Virus record (IMG/VR): IMGVR_UViG_3300017917_001604 | Coordinates: 1-43,972 of that record | Direction: 5' to 3' (one strand) | Source of the DNA: a virus | DNA: 43,972 nucleotides | Part shown: positions 1 to 9,150 of the stretch, in pieces | Numbering within the stretch: position 1 is the stretch's first letter | Layout: each line of letters opens with the position of its first letter | Program-made: the position numbers and the translations under genes | Notes under the pieces: model-generated | Database searches by the model: none | What the model was told of the DNA's origin: nothing | The model's input: only the letters and a program-made list of their open reading frames with translations

Positions 1-1
1 G

Positions 2-748
<747 letters not shown>

Positions 749-766
749 ATAAATCTTTGATTTTTT

Positions 767-797
767 AGCATCCTTAGTATAAAATATTAAGGATGCT
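767..797 (+). promoter_or_regulatory. Hairpin covering the primase ribosome binding site and start codon
   Basis: AGCATCCTTA (767-776) is the exact reverse complement of TAAGGATGCT (788-797). The 3' arm contains the AAGG Shine-Dalgarno sequence (789-792) and the ATG (793-795) of the primase gene. On any transcript that includes the 5' arm, initiation would be masked, and a shorter transcript would be open. It may also act as a weak terminator after the fibre gene, although the T-run lies on its 5' side. Confidence 0.6.
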
Positions 798-1812
798 AAC
801 GTCTATACAAGATACTGTACTTCAAATACTTCCTGCTCGTCGAAAACGATCCCCGTCGGGCTGGATCAGTTTTAACGCCCCTTGCTGTGTGCATAATGGT
901 GAAAGCACCGATACTCGTGGACGTGGCGGTATAATGCCCAATCCAAACGGTGGAGTTAGCTACCATTGTTTCAATTGTAATTTTAAGGCTAGTTACAGTC
1001 CAGGCTATCATTTAAATTACAAGTTTCGAAAACTGTTATCTTGGCTAGGTGTTGACGAAAATACTGTTAGACGTTTAGTAATCGAAGCTATTCGAATCAA
1101 GGATATTATTTCTCCAGAAGTAATAGAAAAAGAACCCAAACAAGAAGTAGCGTTTAAAACAAGACAACTGCCGTCTGATGCAGTTAATCTATTAGAGTCA
1201 AAGGATCTACCGGCATTAGAATATCTACTCCCAAGGAAAATTGATCCAGAAGTTTATCCATTCTATACAAGCCAAAGTTTAGACCATAACCTAAATAGGC
1301 GATTAATTATTCCTTGTTATTGGAATAACGACGTCATTGGGTACACTGCAAGAGCATGGGACGAGTCAGTTAAACCAAAATATTATTCTCACTACGAGTC
1401 GAACTATGTCTTTAATGTTAATAGACAACATAAAGATTGGAAGTTTGTATTGGTGTCAGAAGGCCCATTTGATGCAATGAGCATCGACGGGGTAGCTGTT
1501 TTAAGTAACGAATGCAGTGAAGTCCAAACAGATATAATAGATAGCCTGGGTAAAGAAGTTATTGTAATTCCAGACTTTGACATGCACTACAATGAAAAGA
1601 CAAAAAGAACAAAGTGGCCTGGTGCAACGTTAATAGATCAAGCTGTTGAATTTGGGTGGACTGTTAGTTTTCCTGTGTGGAGCGAAACCTGCAAGGATGT
1701 AAATGAAGCGGTTGTAAAGTATGGCAAGTTATTTGTACTTAAATCCATACTCGAAGGTAGAGAAACAAATCGTCTTAAAATTGAGCTGAGAAAAAGAAGA
1801 CTATATAATTAA
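793..1812 (+). CDS. DNA primase (T4 gp61-like, zinc finger plus TOPRIM)
   Basis: A 339-residue protein that should synthesise RNA primers for lagging-strand replication with the helicase encoded next to it. The N-terminus has a zinc-binding pattern, CCVH at 31-34 and CFNC at 59-62. A TOPRIM-like core follows, with the conserved glutamate in VSEGPFDAMS and the acidic motif VIPDFD. The length suits the T4 gp61 group. The start lies in a hairpin with SD AAGG four bases upstream. The helicase gene begins three bases after the stop, so the pair is probably co-translated as a primosome unit. Confidence 0.88.
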   Translation: MLTSIQDTVLQILPARRKRSPSGWISFNAPCCVHNGESTDTRGRGGIMPNPNGGVSYHCFNCNFKASYSPGYHLNYKFRKLLSWLGVDENTVRRLVIEAIRIKDIISPEVIEKEPKQEVAFKTRQLPSDAVNLLESKDLPALEYLLPRKIDPEVYPFYTSQSLDHNLNRRLIIPCYWNNDVIGYTARAWDESVKPKYYSHYESNYVFNVNRQHKDWKFVLVSEGPFDAMSIDGVAVLSNECSEVQTDIIDSLGKEVIVIPDFDMHYNEKTKRTKWPGATLIDQAVEFGWTVSFPVWSETCKDVNEAVVKYGKLFVLKSILEGRETNRLKIELRKRRLYN

Positions 1813-1815
1813 GTT

Positions 1816-3228
1816 ATGGCAATAAAAGAATATTCAGTAGACCTACAAAAACTTTTTCTAGAAATTATGTTAACCGACGCACAAAGTTTTGTGCGTGTTC
1901 AGAACATTTATAACGCAGATAACTTTGATCGTAGTCTGCGTGAGTGCGCCAAGTTTCTTGTTGAGCATTCCAATCAATACAAGGCACTACCCACTTACGA
2001 TCAAGTTCGAGCAGTCACAGGTGTTGATTTAAAACCTGTGCCCGATATAGGTGAGAGCCACCTAGATTGGTTCATGACTGAGTTTGAAAGTTTTACCAAA
2101 CGACAAGAACTTGAACGGGCTATTTTAAAAGCTGCTGACATGATCGAAAAAGGTGAATTTGATCCTGTAGAAAAATTAATCAAAGATGCAGTACAGATAA
2201 GTCTAACCAAGGACATGGGCACAGACTATTGGGCTAGCCCTAGCGAGCGTATTAACAAATACTTTAACAGTGGAGGCCAAGTTAGCACAGGCTGGCCACA
2301 AATGGATAGACTTTTGTATGGTGGGTTTAGTCGTGGCGAACTAAACATCTTTGCTGGTGGTTCTGGGTCAGGTAAATCCTTGGTTATGATGAATATTGCT
2401 CTTAACTGGCTACAGCAAGGACTCAGCGGAGTTTATATTACATTAGAACTTAGTGAAGAACTAACGTCATTACGTACTGATGCTATGTTAACAGGTATGA
2501 GCACAAAAGACATCCGCAAGGACATAGAAACCACTGAATTGAAGGTTAAAATGGTAGGAAAACGTGCAGGACAGTACCGCGTGAAAGGTCTTCCTGCACA
2601 AAGTAATATCAATGACATACGAAGCTATTTGAAAGAAGTGCAAATTCAAACTGGTATTCGTGTTGATTTTGTTATGGTTGACTACTTGGACTTGCTTATG
2701 CCAGTTAGTACCAAGGTTAGTCCTAGTGACTTGTTTGTCAAGGACAAATATGTTTCTGAAGAGTTGCGTAACTTGGCCAAAGAGCTAGGTGTGTTAATGG
2801 TTACAGCAAGTCAGTTAAACCGTAGTGCTGTGGAGGAAGTTGAATTTGACCACAGTCATATTTCAGGTGGTATCAGTAAGATTAACACAGCAGATAACGT
2901 GTTTGGTATTTTTACCAGCAGAGCTATGCGTGAACGTGGCAAGTATCAAATTCAGTGTATGAAATCTCGTAGCAGTACCGGTGTTGGACAAAAGATCGAC
3001 CTAGACTATAACATGGACAATATGCGTATCACTGATCCGGGCGAAAGTCCAGAAGCAGAATCTGGATATCGCAGTACTGCAAGTAGTATGCTAGAGAAGA
3101 TTAAAACAACATCCACAATTAACAAAGACACAGGCGAAATTATGGAAGCTGGTCCAATGAAAAAAGTTGGTGCAGAGTCTACCATGCTCAAACAAATGTT
3201 AGGTAATTTCAAGTCGTCTCAAAACTAA
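1816..3228 (+). CDS. Replicative DNA helicase (T4 gp41/DnaB-like)
   Basis: A 470-residue protein with a RecA-type DnaB C-terminal domain. The Walker A motif GGSGSGKS is at residues 181-188, a Walker B-like strand reads VDFVMVDYLDLL, and VTASQLNRS supplies the Q/N-rich sensor motif. Residues 1-135 form a helical N-terminal domain of the kind that contacts primase. It should form a hexamer that unwinds the fork 5' to 3'. It follows the primase gene directly. The C-terminal 60 residues are polar and look disordered. Confidence 0.9.
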   Translation: MAIKEYSVDLQKLFLEIMLTDAQSFVRVQNIYNADNFDRSLRECAKFLVEHSNQYKALPTYDQVRAVTGVDLKPVPDIGESHLDWFMTEFESFTKRQELERAILKAADMIEKGEFDPVEKLIKDAVQISLTKDMGTDYWASPSERINKYFNSGGQVSTGWPQMDRLLYGGFSRGELNIFAGGSGSGKSLVMMNIALNWLQQGLSGVYITLELSEELTSLRTDAMLTGMSTKDIRKDIETTELKVKMVGKRAGQYRVKGLPAQSNINDIRSYLKEVQIQTGIRVDFVMVDYLDLLMPVSTKVSPSDLFVKDKYVSEELRNLAKELGVLMVTASQLNRSAVEEVEFDHSHISGGISKINTADNVFGIFTSRAMRERGKYQIQCMKSRSSTGVGQKIDLDYNMDNMRITDPGESPEAESGYRSTASSMLEKIKTTSTINKDTGEIMEAGPMKKVGAESTMLKQMLGNFKSSQN

Positions 3229-3244
3229 TTCCTTAAACCAATAG

Positions 3245-3252
3245 TATAAATA
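3245..3252 (+). promoter_or_regulatory. T4-type late promoter box TATAAATA
   Basis: Exact match to the T4 late promoter consensus, 20 bases upstream of the TTG start at 3273, in the short gap after the helicase gene. It would separate late transcription of the next genes from the replication pair. Confidence 0.6.
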
Positions 3253-3272
3253 ACTATACGGAGGCGTATTCG

Positions 3273-3524
3273 TTGCAAAAGAAAACTAGAAGTCTACTGG
3301 CTGAGTTAGACAGTATAGCCACACAAAGGGACCGTGAAAACTTTGTGGAGAGTCGCGCGACTAACGTAATACAAAGTGCCATTAATCTGATGAGTTATAT
3401 CAAAGAGCACTACGATCTGGAAACCGCAGGAGAGCTTGAGCGTCGTTTACTAAACAGTATACGCAGCGGAGATAGTTCTAAATTTGTGCGCGGTATAAGG
3501 AAATTAAAAAATGAAAATTCGTGA
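3273..3524 (+). CDS. Small hypothetical protein with TTG start
   Basis: An 83-residue, charged, helix-rich protein that I do not recognise. The TTG start is set by a strong GGAGG at 3260-3264, eight bases upstream, and by a TATAAATA late box just before it. No in-frame ATG gives a better start. Its last 14 bases overlap the start of the next gene, which suggests translational coupling. Confidence 0.7.
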   Translation: MQKKTRSLLAELDSIATQRDRENFVESRATNVIQSAINLMSYIKEHYDLETAGELERRLLNSIRSGDSSKFVRGIRKLKNENS

Positions 3525-5001
3525 TGTAACACAAGAATTAAATGAAGCCGGCGTACTTGGAAAAGTATGGTCTGGCATTAAGAATATAGGTCAAGGTATA
3601 AAGACTAGTCGTGACCAGAGATCCAGCGATCAATTTATAAAAGGAATCTATGATAGAGTATTGAGCACATGGAACCAGTATGCTAGAACTCTAATGCCCG
3701 GCGACGAAATTGATCAGGCATTAGTAAATTTTGTAAACACACAATTTCACGAAGTTGATGGATCTAGTAAAGTGCCGTCACCAATAAGATTAACTAGTGT
3801 TACTGATCCAAGAATTAAAAATTACATTCTGCAACGGACAACAGAATATGTTGGTAGACGCATGGTAAAACAACCAGAACCTGCTGCACCATCACAATCG
3901 CAACTACCAGTTGGCTTTGCTTTTCCTAAAGTTCAAGCTGACGTTGAGATTAACGGTCACGAATACGGTTTTGATTTATATGGCCCGGGTGGCCCAGCTT
4001 GGCACAGTAACGAAACTGGCCAGAAGATTACCAATCCTACTGACATACAAACTCTAAACAAACGATATTACGAGTTAAAACGTCTAGCAGCAGCCGGACA
4101 AGTTAAAGATCCTGATCAAATTGAAAAAGATCCCAACGAGCCAAAGCAGGCAGAATTAGAGCTTGGACCAAATGTAAAACCATTTCCTAGTCCAAAGAAG
4201 CCTGTCACTGAATCGCGTCGTCTTAAAGAAGGCGGAAACGAGATACCCGATGCGAAACCCGTGGCACGAGACGATGTCGCTGGTGTAGTTGAAATGGCCA
4301 AGCGAGCATTGCCTAATCAACTTGTAAAAAATGTACAGTCAAATATTGGATCTGCTGGCTATAAAGTTGAGTCTGGTGATATTGATATTATGGTTGAAGC
4401 AGACGATGTTGTTAATTTGTTTGACACTGCTAACTTACCTGACCCTGTCAAGGCTGCAAAAGTCATGCTCAAGAAGCATTTTGAGTCACAGGGCATTGTG
4501 GCCAGCATTAACGGCAGAAATGTTTCCATTGGTATTGATTACCAACAAGGTGCAACAGGACAAAAGCGCAGAGCACAAGTTGATGTGATGGTTATTAAGG
4601 AAGCAGGTCTAGTTGCTCCTTGGCACCAACACGGTCCTAGAGGCATGTACGACGAGCCAGGATTTAAGGCTAGTGAGTTGTTTATTCTTTTAAGTAGTAT
4701 TGCCAAGCATTTAAATCTAAAACTAGATCCTTTTGCAGCTAAACTAGTTAATAGAGATACCGGTGACGTTGTTGGTCGTACAAGAAAAGAAGTAGCTAAG
4801 ATACTGTTAAATCCTCGTGCTAAAGAATCTGATCTTAACAGTGTAGGTTCAGTTTTAAAAGCATTAGAGTTCGATGCCGATAGAGAAGGTAAACTTGCAC
4901 AAGCAAGGCAGGATGCAGCCAAAGGTCTACTAAAATTACCCGAAGCAGCACCAGCTAACACAGCAGCATACTTTAGAAAAATAAGTGACGTTGTAAAATG
5001 A
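3511..5001 (+). CDS. Putative nucleotidyltransferase-fold protein
   Basis: A 496-residue protein. The C-terminal half carries a pol-beta-type nucleotidyltransferase signature: GS at 280-281, GDIDIMVE with acidic residues D290 and D292, and a possible third acid in AQVDVMV near residue 358. The N-terminal half (1-240) has an amphipathic beginning and a Pro/Glu-rich linker and matches nothing I know. The next gene overlaps by four bases (ATGA) and has its own nucleotidyl-transfer-like motif. The substrate is unknown. It could be a virion-packaged protein rather than a replication enzyme. Confidence 0.6.
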   Translation: MKIRDVTQELNEAGVLGKVWSGIKNIGQGIKTSRDQRSSDQFIKGIYDRVLSTWNQYARTLMPGDEIDQALVNFVNTQFHEVDGSSKVPSPIRLTSVTDPRIKNYILQRTTEYVGRRMVKQPEPAAPSQSQLPVGFAFPKVQADVEINGHEYGFDLYGPGGPAWHSNETGQKITNPTDIQTLNKRYYELKRLAAAGQVKDPDQIEKDPNEPKQAELELGPNVKPFPSPKKPVTESRRLKEGGNEIPDAKPVARDDVAGVVEMAKRALPNQLVKNVQSNIGSAGYKVESGDIDIMVEADDVVNLFDTANLPDPVKAAKVMLKKHFESQGIVASINGRNVSIGIDYQQGATGQKRRAQVDVMVIKEAGLVAPWHQHGPRGMYDEPGFKASELFILLSSIAKHLNLKLDPFAAKLVNRDTGDVVGRTRKEVAKILLNPRAKESDLNSVGSVLKALEFDADREGKLAQARQDAAKGLLKLPEAAPANTAAYFRKISDVVK

Positions 5002-6098
5002 TCAAGACCTACCGAGATTACCTTGCAGAGGCAATAGGTGATGGTCCACGTATACCACATCCTGAAGATAGCGTTCTGCAAGGCGCAGAAACTGCTGGGA
5101 AATTCTTAACAGCCTTTGACGAAATTGTAAACAAACCTCAGAACTTTACTATTAAGTGGGACGGCGGCATTGCTTTGTACTTTGGTCGCAACCAACAAGG
5201 TCAGTTTTTTATGACCGACAAATACATGCCAGCCAAAGGTGTGTACCCAACAAGCCCAGATGGTTGGCGTGAATATGATGCTAATCGTGGTGCTAATCGT
5301 GCTGACTTGTATGCTAAAATTGATGCAATTTGGCCAGGACTTGAGCGTAGTGTTACAGCTAAGACAGGTGTGTTCAAAGGCGACTTAATGGCAATCGGGC
5401 AGCAAGACATGACACCAGTTAACGGCGCATATAATTTTGGTACAGTAACTGTAAAATATTCTGTACCAGATAATAGCTATCTAGGCGCATTAATGAAGGA
5501 TAAGGTAGCTTTGATTGTTGTACATGAATATGCAGATCGTCCTTGGGACGGTCGCACTGGATTGTCTAACGTTAGCAATGTGGCAGTTGTTCCGCCTAAC
5601 TTAAACTTACGTTTCGGTCTTAGTAATAAGCCTGCAATAATTGCAGCTATCAATGAAGCTAAAACAAAACTAGCCAGTCAAGGTAATTCAATTGATCAGT
5701 TTTTAGCAGGATTAGACAATGCAGCCAAGGTCTTAATTGGCAAGTACTTAAATCAACTAAGAACACAGCAAACCAAAGACGAAATTGCTGTCTGGCTAGA
5801 AAAAAACGCTAACAAAAAGCAGTTTACTAATCTAGTAGGTGATGGCAAGTCGGGATACCTAGCTAGAAACAAAGCAGGACTAGATGCACTTTACGATGTT
5901 TGGAACAGTATGTTTACAGCCAAGGTAGCTATAGTGCAGTCCTTAGAATCTCAAATACAAGGCTTTAGTCAAACAACCAGCGTAGGTCCTGGCGGCGAAG
6001 GTTTTGTTTTTCCAAGCAGCGTAGGCCTAATTAAGCTAATTAACCCAAACTTTGGAAGAGCGCATTTCGGCGCAGGTGGCTTCACAAAACCGCAATAA
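4998..6098 (+). CDS. Protein with ligase-like KxDG motif, unknown function
   Basis: A 366-residue protein coupled by ATGA overlap to the upstream gene. Residues 53-57 read KWDGG between beta-strand-like segments, resembling motif I (KxDG) of covalent nucleotidyltransferases such as DNA and RNA ligases. FKGDLM near residue 127 could correspond to a downstream acidic motif, but I cannot place motifs IV and V with certainty. Similar proteins occur in T4-like cyanophages, to my recollection as a DUF family. A nucleic-acid end-processing role is only inference. Confidence 0.5.
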   Translation: MIKTYRDYLAEAIGDGPRIPHPEDSVLQGAETAGKFLTAFDEIVNKPQNFTIKWDGGIALYFGRNQQGQFFMTDKYMPAKGVYPTSPDGWREYDANRGANRADLYAKIDAIWPGLERSVTAKTGVFKGDLMAIGQQDMTPVNGAYNFGTVTVKYSVPDNSYLGALMKDKVALIVVHEYADRPWDGRTGLSNVSNVAVVPPNLNLRFGLSNKPAIIAAINEAKTKLASQGNSIDQFLAGLDNAAKVLIGKYLNQLRTQQTKDEIAVWLEKNANKKQFTNLVGDGKSGYLARNKAGLDALYDVWNSMFTAKVAIVQSLESQIQGFSQTTSVGPGGEGFVFPSSVGLIKLINPNFGRAHFGAGGFTKPQ

Positions 6099-6110
6099 TT
6101 TTATCACTTT

Positions 6111-6118
6111 GATAAATA
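6111..6118 (+). promoter_or_regulatory. Late promoter box GATAAATA
   Basis: One mismatch from TATAAATA, placed 43 bases before the start of the small virion-like gene at 6162. The leader between them contains the hairpin ACGCGAAAGCGT and an AAAAGGA ribosome binding site. Confidence 0.55.
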
Positions 6119-6161
6119 ATTACATACGCGAAAGCGTTAACTAATAGAAAAGGAAAATATC

Positions 6162-6497
6162 ATGGCTGTATTTACAAGAGTTAATGGCACCGCACAACCA
6201 GGTGCATTTTATGGCTTACAACCACGCTTCTTCAACGTTGCACTAACTGGTGTTCACACTAACTATGGTGATGTTGAGAGCACATTTGAGAAGGCAGTTC
6301 GCGGAATCAATTCCGTTGCTAGCATTGTTGTTCTAGGAACACCAGCTAGCGGTAACTTTGTTGTTGCACTAGACAACAGCTTTGGCGGACGTGGTAGCGA
6401 TTCTGCTACAACTACTCTAGCTGCTGCTATTGATGCTGCAACTGGTGGTTCTTCCACAGTTACAGAAGTTGCTCTAAGCGGTAACGGTCTAGCTTAA
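6162..6497 (+). CDS. Small Gly/Ala/Thr-rich virion-like protein
   Basis: A 111-residue protein rich in small residues and predicted beta strands, without charged low-complexity stretches. It has its own late box, a good ribosome binding site (aaaagga) and a strong intrinsic terminator immediately downstream, so it is a monocistronic late unit. That layout is typical of an abundant structural protein such as a head decoration or fibre accessory protein. The function is inferred from context only. Confidence 0.6.
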   Translation: MAVFTRVNGTAQPGAFYGLQPRFFNVALTGVHTNYGDVESTFEKAVRGINSVASIVVLGTPASGNFVVALDNSFGGRGSDSATTTLAAAIDAATGGSSTVTEVALSGNGLA

Positions 6498-6513
6498 TTT
6501 TAAGCAACCCCTT

Positions 6514-6542
6514 AAAAGCCCTGCTTCGGTAGGGCTTTTTTA
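6514..6542 (+). terminator. Strong intrinsic terminator with UUCG loop
   Basis: AAAAGCCCT (6514-6522) pairs with AGGGCTTTT (6531-6539) around a C(UUCG)G tetraloop, followed by more T residues. A textbook rho-independent terminator after the gene at 6162. Confidence 0.92.
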
Positions 6543-6559
6543 TGGCCGCAGTTATGTCA

Positions 6560-6567
6560 AATAAATA
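6560..6567 (+). promoter_or_regulatory. Late box AATAAATA abutting the start codon
   Basis: It ends only six bases before the ATG at 6574 and no Shine-Dalgarno sequence intervenes, so initiation at the usual distance would give a leaderless message. Confidence 0.5.
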
Positions 6568-6573
6568 CCTTGT

Positions 6574-6987
6574 ATGAATATTGCAGGCTATACATTAATT
6601 GACATTACTGAAACTGGAGTTTACAGACAAGGTTCTGAGAATAGTCTAGAAAGAAATCAACAACGTAACTGGGAAACTGTCCTGCAGATTATTGGTCTAC
6701 GTACTCAACCTGTTAATATAAAACCTCCTAGGAATCCTCAACTAGTTTCTTTAGCTAACCACCAATTTGGATCTTTGTACAAAGGGTCTCAAATGTGTTG
6801 GAAGTTTATGTTTCAGGTTGAGAATCCAGATGTGCTAGGGCCAGAAGAGAATCCTTTACTATTCCTAGAACAAGACTTTAACGAAATACCCATTATTACA
6901 AATCTTATGGAAACAATTGGTTTACCCGATTCAGTTTTTTACACTGACGGCATTCTAAAAAACATCTATTTTCGTATTTCGGATTAA
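6574..6987 (+). CDS. Hypothetical phage protein, possibly virion-associated
   Basis: A 137-residue soluble protein that I cannot assign to a named family. Its composition is ordinary, with an aromatic central part (CWKFMFQVEN) and a C-terminal LPDSVFYTDG segment. It sits alone between a strong terminator and the next late box, and its start lies directly behind a late promoter box, so it is probably expressed late and without a leader. Confidence 0.6.
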   Translation: MNIAGYTLIDITETGVYRQGSENSLERNQQRNWETVLQIIGLRTQPVNIKPPRNPQLVSLANHQFGSLYKGSQMCWKFMFQVENPDVLGPEENPLLFLEQDFNEIPIITNLMETIGLPDSVFYTDGILKNIYFRISD

Positions 6988-6990
6988 ATA
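6983..6990 (+). promoter_or_regulatory. Possible late box ATTAAATA
   Basis: It overlaps the TAA stop of the preceding gene and lies 31 bases before the ATG at 7022. The stop codon supplies three of its bases, so chance is a real alternative. Confidence 0.4.
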
Positions 6991-7021
6991 GTAATAAGAT
7001 CTTTATTAAGAAAGAATAACT

Positions 7022-7279
7022 ATGGCCTTTGGTGACATTGAAAAAAAGAACCTTGAAGCGCATGTTGAATTATGCGCCGAGCGTTATGTAACGCTAAATT
7101 CAAAGCTCGACACTCTTGCTGCTAAGGTTGCTGCTTTAGAAAGTCATGTATTGTTTATTCGAGAAGCCCTTGCAGGAACTCCAGAAAAAAGTACTAAGAT
7201 GCTAATTGCAATCGGCACCACAGTAATTGGCGCATTAATTGCTGGACTAATTACTACTATAGTGGCACTAACTAAATGA
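7022..7279 (+). CDS. Small membrane protein with N-terminal coiled coil
   Basis: An 85-residue protein. Residues 5-55 form a heptad-patterned helix, and residues 60-83 form one hydrophobic membrane helix (IGTTVIGALIAGLITTIVAL) near the C-terminus. The layout resembles XhlA-type holin-associated or other phage tail-anchored proteins, but no motif is decisive. The stop overlaps the next ATG (ATGA). Confidence 0.6.
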   Translation: MAFGDIEKKNLEAHVELCAERYVTLNSKLDTLAAKVAALESHVLFIREALAGTPEKSTKMLIAIGTTVIGALIAGLITTIVALTK

Positions 7280-7488
7280 AAATCGTAGAACTAGTTAATC
7301 ACCTACAGCTTCCTATTTCTAATGAGGAAGCTGATCTATTATCAAAATTTCGTAACGATGCGCCTATTACTAAATCCGAATTAGAACTCAGAGAGCAAGT
7401 AATAGCATCGCAGCTAGTCAATAAGGGTGTTTTAATTAGGAAAAACAACAATGGAAAAATCGAGTACTTTAAACACATCAATGGTTGA
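7276..7488 (+). CDS. Hypothetical small protein, possibly winged-helix
   Basis: A 70-residue charged protein with helices and a terminal KKNNNGKIEYF hairpin-like end, which could be a small winged helix. It overlaps the previous gene by four bases and the next by 38, so the three genes probably form one translational unit. No known family recognised. Confidence 0.55.
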   Translation: MKIVELVNHLQLPISNEEADLLSKFRNDAPITKSELELREQVIASQLVNKGVLIRKNNNGKIEYFKHING

Positions 7489-7975
7489 ATCGGTAGTAGA
7501 CCAAGCAGTTGTATATCTACAAACATGGACTAAAAAAGAGTTAATGTCTCTTATGAACAGTAACTCATCGACAGGAAAAGTTCCATTGGTTGCTAAACTT
7601 GGAAATCGTGGATACTTAATCGGTAATTATGCTGTGCAACCTACAGACAACCATTGGTGGCAAGTATCATATAGATACAATGAAAGCGATGTACAATTGT
7701 TTTCAAGTAAGTCCGCAGCATTTATCTATATCCTTTATAGACACAATAATAACTTTAACCGAGCAGACCAAATACTCACAGAGGACAGCGATGTCCGTCG
7801 TTGGACTGTAAAATCTGAACAATACTATTATAGATACAAACAGGCTGTAAAGAAGAAAAATACTTTAAAAAGTGATTTATTCTATATAAGATACCAAGAA
7901 ACGCAGGTACGTTTAAAACAAGCCAAGTCTCTATTAGAGAAAAGTTTGAAATCGACTAAATACTTTAAACTGTAG
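7451..7975 (+). CDS. Hypothetical protein
   Basis: A 174-residue protein, basic toward the C-terminus (many Lys/Arg/Tyr from residue 110), with no membrane segment. The ATG at 7451 is chosen because AGGA lies about nine bases upstream. A later in-frame ATG (7481) lacks such a site. Function unknown; the alternating Tyr/Lys pattern could fit a helical nucleic-acid or core-binding segment. Confidence 0.6.
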   Translation: MEKSSTLNTSMVESVVDQAVVYLQTWTKKELMSLMNSNSSTGKVPLVAKLGNRGYLIGNYAVQPTDNHWWQVSYRYNESDVQLFSSKSAAFIYILYRHNNNFNRADQILTEDSDVRRWTVKSEQYYYRYKQAVKKKNTLKSDLFYIRYQETQVRLKQAKSLLEKSLKSTKYFKL

Positions 7976-7986
7976 GAACTACACAA

Positions 7987-8664
7987 ATGAATCTTTCAGA
8001 CATTAACCCAAAACCAACCGCCAAAAAAATGAACAACCTTATGAGTTCTCGATTTGGCTTTAGCATTGATTACAACCGTTTAAGCTACGGCAAGGCTGTA
8101 CATCTAAGCAACTCTATTACTGAGAACATTAATAGAATTCGTCGCAGCTATGGCTCACACACTGCCGAGAAGAATCCTAAGTATATGGAACTTCTAATGG
8201 TACGTGAAAGCCTAAATCGCTGGATCGGAGAAAATCGTCATCTAGTAGAAGGCGAACTAGGCAAGAGCGAAGCTATCCTTGCTGCTAAAGACATGGTTGA
8301 CAGCATTCAAGACATGCTAGAAAAAATCAGCAAAATGCAAGTTGAACAACTACCTGCACTAGTTGACACCATCCGTGATCAAATGGACCCAGGTACAGCT
8401 GATCAGTTTAAAAATGCTATGACACAACTACTTGCCGATCTAACTAGCACACTAGGACAAGCCCGCGAAACCGCTGACAACTCTGCTCGCCAACTTGCCG
8501 GCGAACAAGTCGGTGGTGCTATGCCGATGCCTGGCGGCATGCCTGGTGCTGACATGGGCGCAGGCGCTATTCCTGACGAGATGGGAATGGAAGAGCCCGA
8601 CGCTTTTGGCGCTCAAGACGCTGCTGCCGGTGGTGCAGAACCCGTTGGTAGAGAAAAACGTTAA
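7987..8664 (+). CDS. Helical phage protein, possible prohead core or virion protein
   Basis: A 225-residue protein. Residues 35-160 are strongly helical (SEAILAAKDMVDSIQDMLEK and similar), and residues 165-225 are a Gly/Met/Ala/Glu-rich flexible tail. I recall related proteins in T4-like cyanophages, annotated only as hypothetical or structural. A scaffold or core role is a guess based on the helical, acidic, low-complexity makeup. The TAA stop overlaps the next ATG. Confidence 0.6.
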   Translation: MNLSDINPKPTAKKMNNLMSSRFGFSIDYNRLSYGKAVHLSNSITENINRIRRSYGSHTAEKNPKYMELLMVRESLNRWIGENRHLVEGELGKSEAILAAKDMVDSIQDMLEKISKMQVEQLPALVDTIRDQMDPGTADQFKNAMTQLLADLTSTLGQARETADNSARQLAGEQVGGAMPMPGGMPGADMGAGAIPDEMGMEEPDAFGAQDAAAGGAEPVGREKR

Positions 8665-9089
8665 TGCGAGCTAGAGAGTTTATTGTTGAAAATCACGGTA
8701 AGGTATCGATCACTAATTTAATTGGTGTACTTGATACCTTACGTAATCGTTTTGGCGATCTTGGCCAAGAACCTCGTGTACGTGTTGACAGCTTGGTAAA
8801 CATGGTACGTGAAATTCCAGGATCAGAAATGTTTAACGTTGATACTCTCAAAGACCTTTACGACAACGACGCAACTGTTAAAAACTTAATATCCAGTATT
8901 AAGAAAGATGATTCAGGAAGTAGATATATCTATCTGAGTCCTGCAATCGGTCAAGCCAGTGATCTCGAAACTGGCTTAGACAGTGAGGAAAATGGCGAGC
9001 CGGTTGGCGACGGTGATGTCGAAGCAGGGCCCGGCCCAGAGGCAACTGTGAGTAAGATGTCTAAACGAGCATTAAACCGACGCAGTTAA
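8664..9089 (+). CDS. Hypothetical protein
   Basis: A 141-residue protein beginning MRAREFI, with an acidic Glu/Gly-rich tail and a short basic end (SKRALNRRS). Many small T4-like virion proteins start this way, but I do not recognise the family. It is coupled to the upstream helical protein by a one-base stop/start overlap and ends just before a hairpin at 9111. Confidence 0.55.
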   Translation: MRAREFIVENHGKVSITNLIGVLDTLRNRFGDLGQEPRVRVDSLVNMVREIPGSEMFNVDTLKDLYDNDATVKNLISSIKKDDSGSRYIYLSPAIGQASDLETGLDSEENGEPVGDGDVEAGPGPEATVSKMSKRALNRRS

Positions 9090-9092
9090 ATA
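9085..9092 (+). promoter_or_regulatory. Possible late box GTTAAATA
   Basis: It overlaps the stop codon of the preceding gene and lies 58 bases before the nuclease gene. A hairpin sits between them, so its role is uncertain. Confidence 0.3.
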
Positions 9093-9110
9093 CCGGTTGC
9101 ATTTTAATAG

Positions 9111-9137
9111 AGAGGTATGCTAATATTGCATACCTCT
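9111..9137 (+). terminator. Hairpin, probable terminator
   Basis: AGAGGTATGC (9111-9120) and GCATACCTCT (9128-9137) form a perfect 10-bp stem with a seven-base loop, followed by the moderately T-rich aattatttg. It separates the virion-like genes from the nuclease gene. Confidence 0.55.
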
Positions 9138-9150
9138 AATTATTTGTATT

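Noticed and set aside
4539-5081. 180-residue minus-strand ORF opposite the nucleotidyltransferase-like gene
   Set aside because: It lies wholly antisense to two well-supported genes, its composition mirrors their codons, and no start signal is seen.
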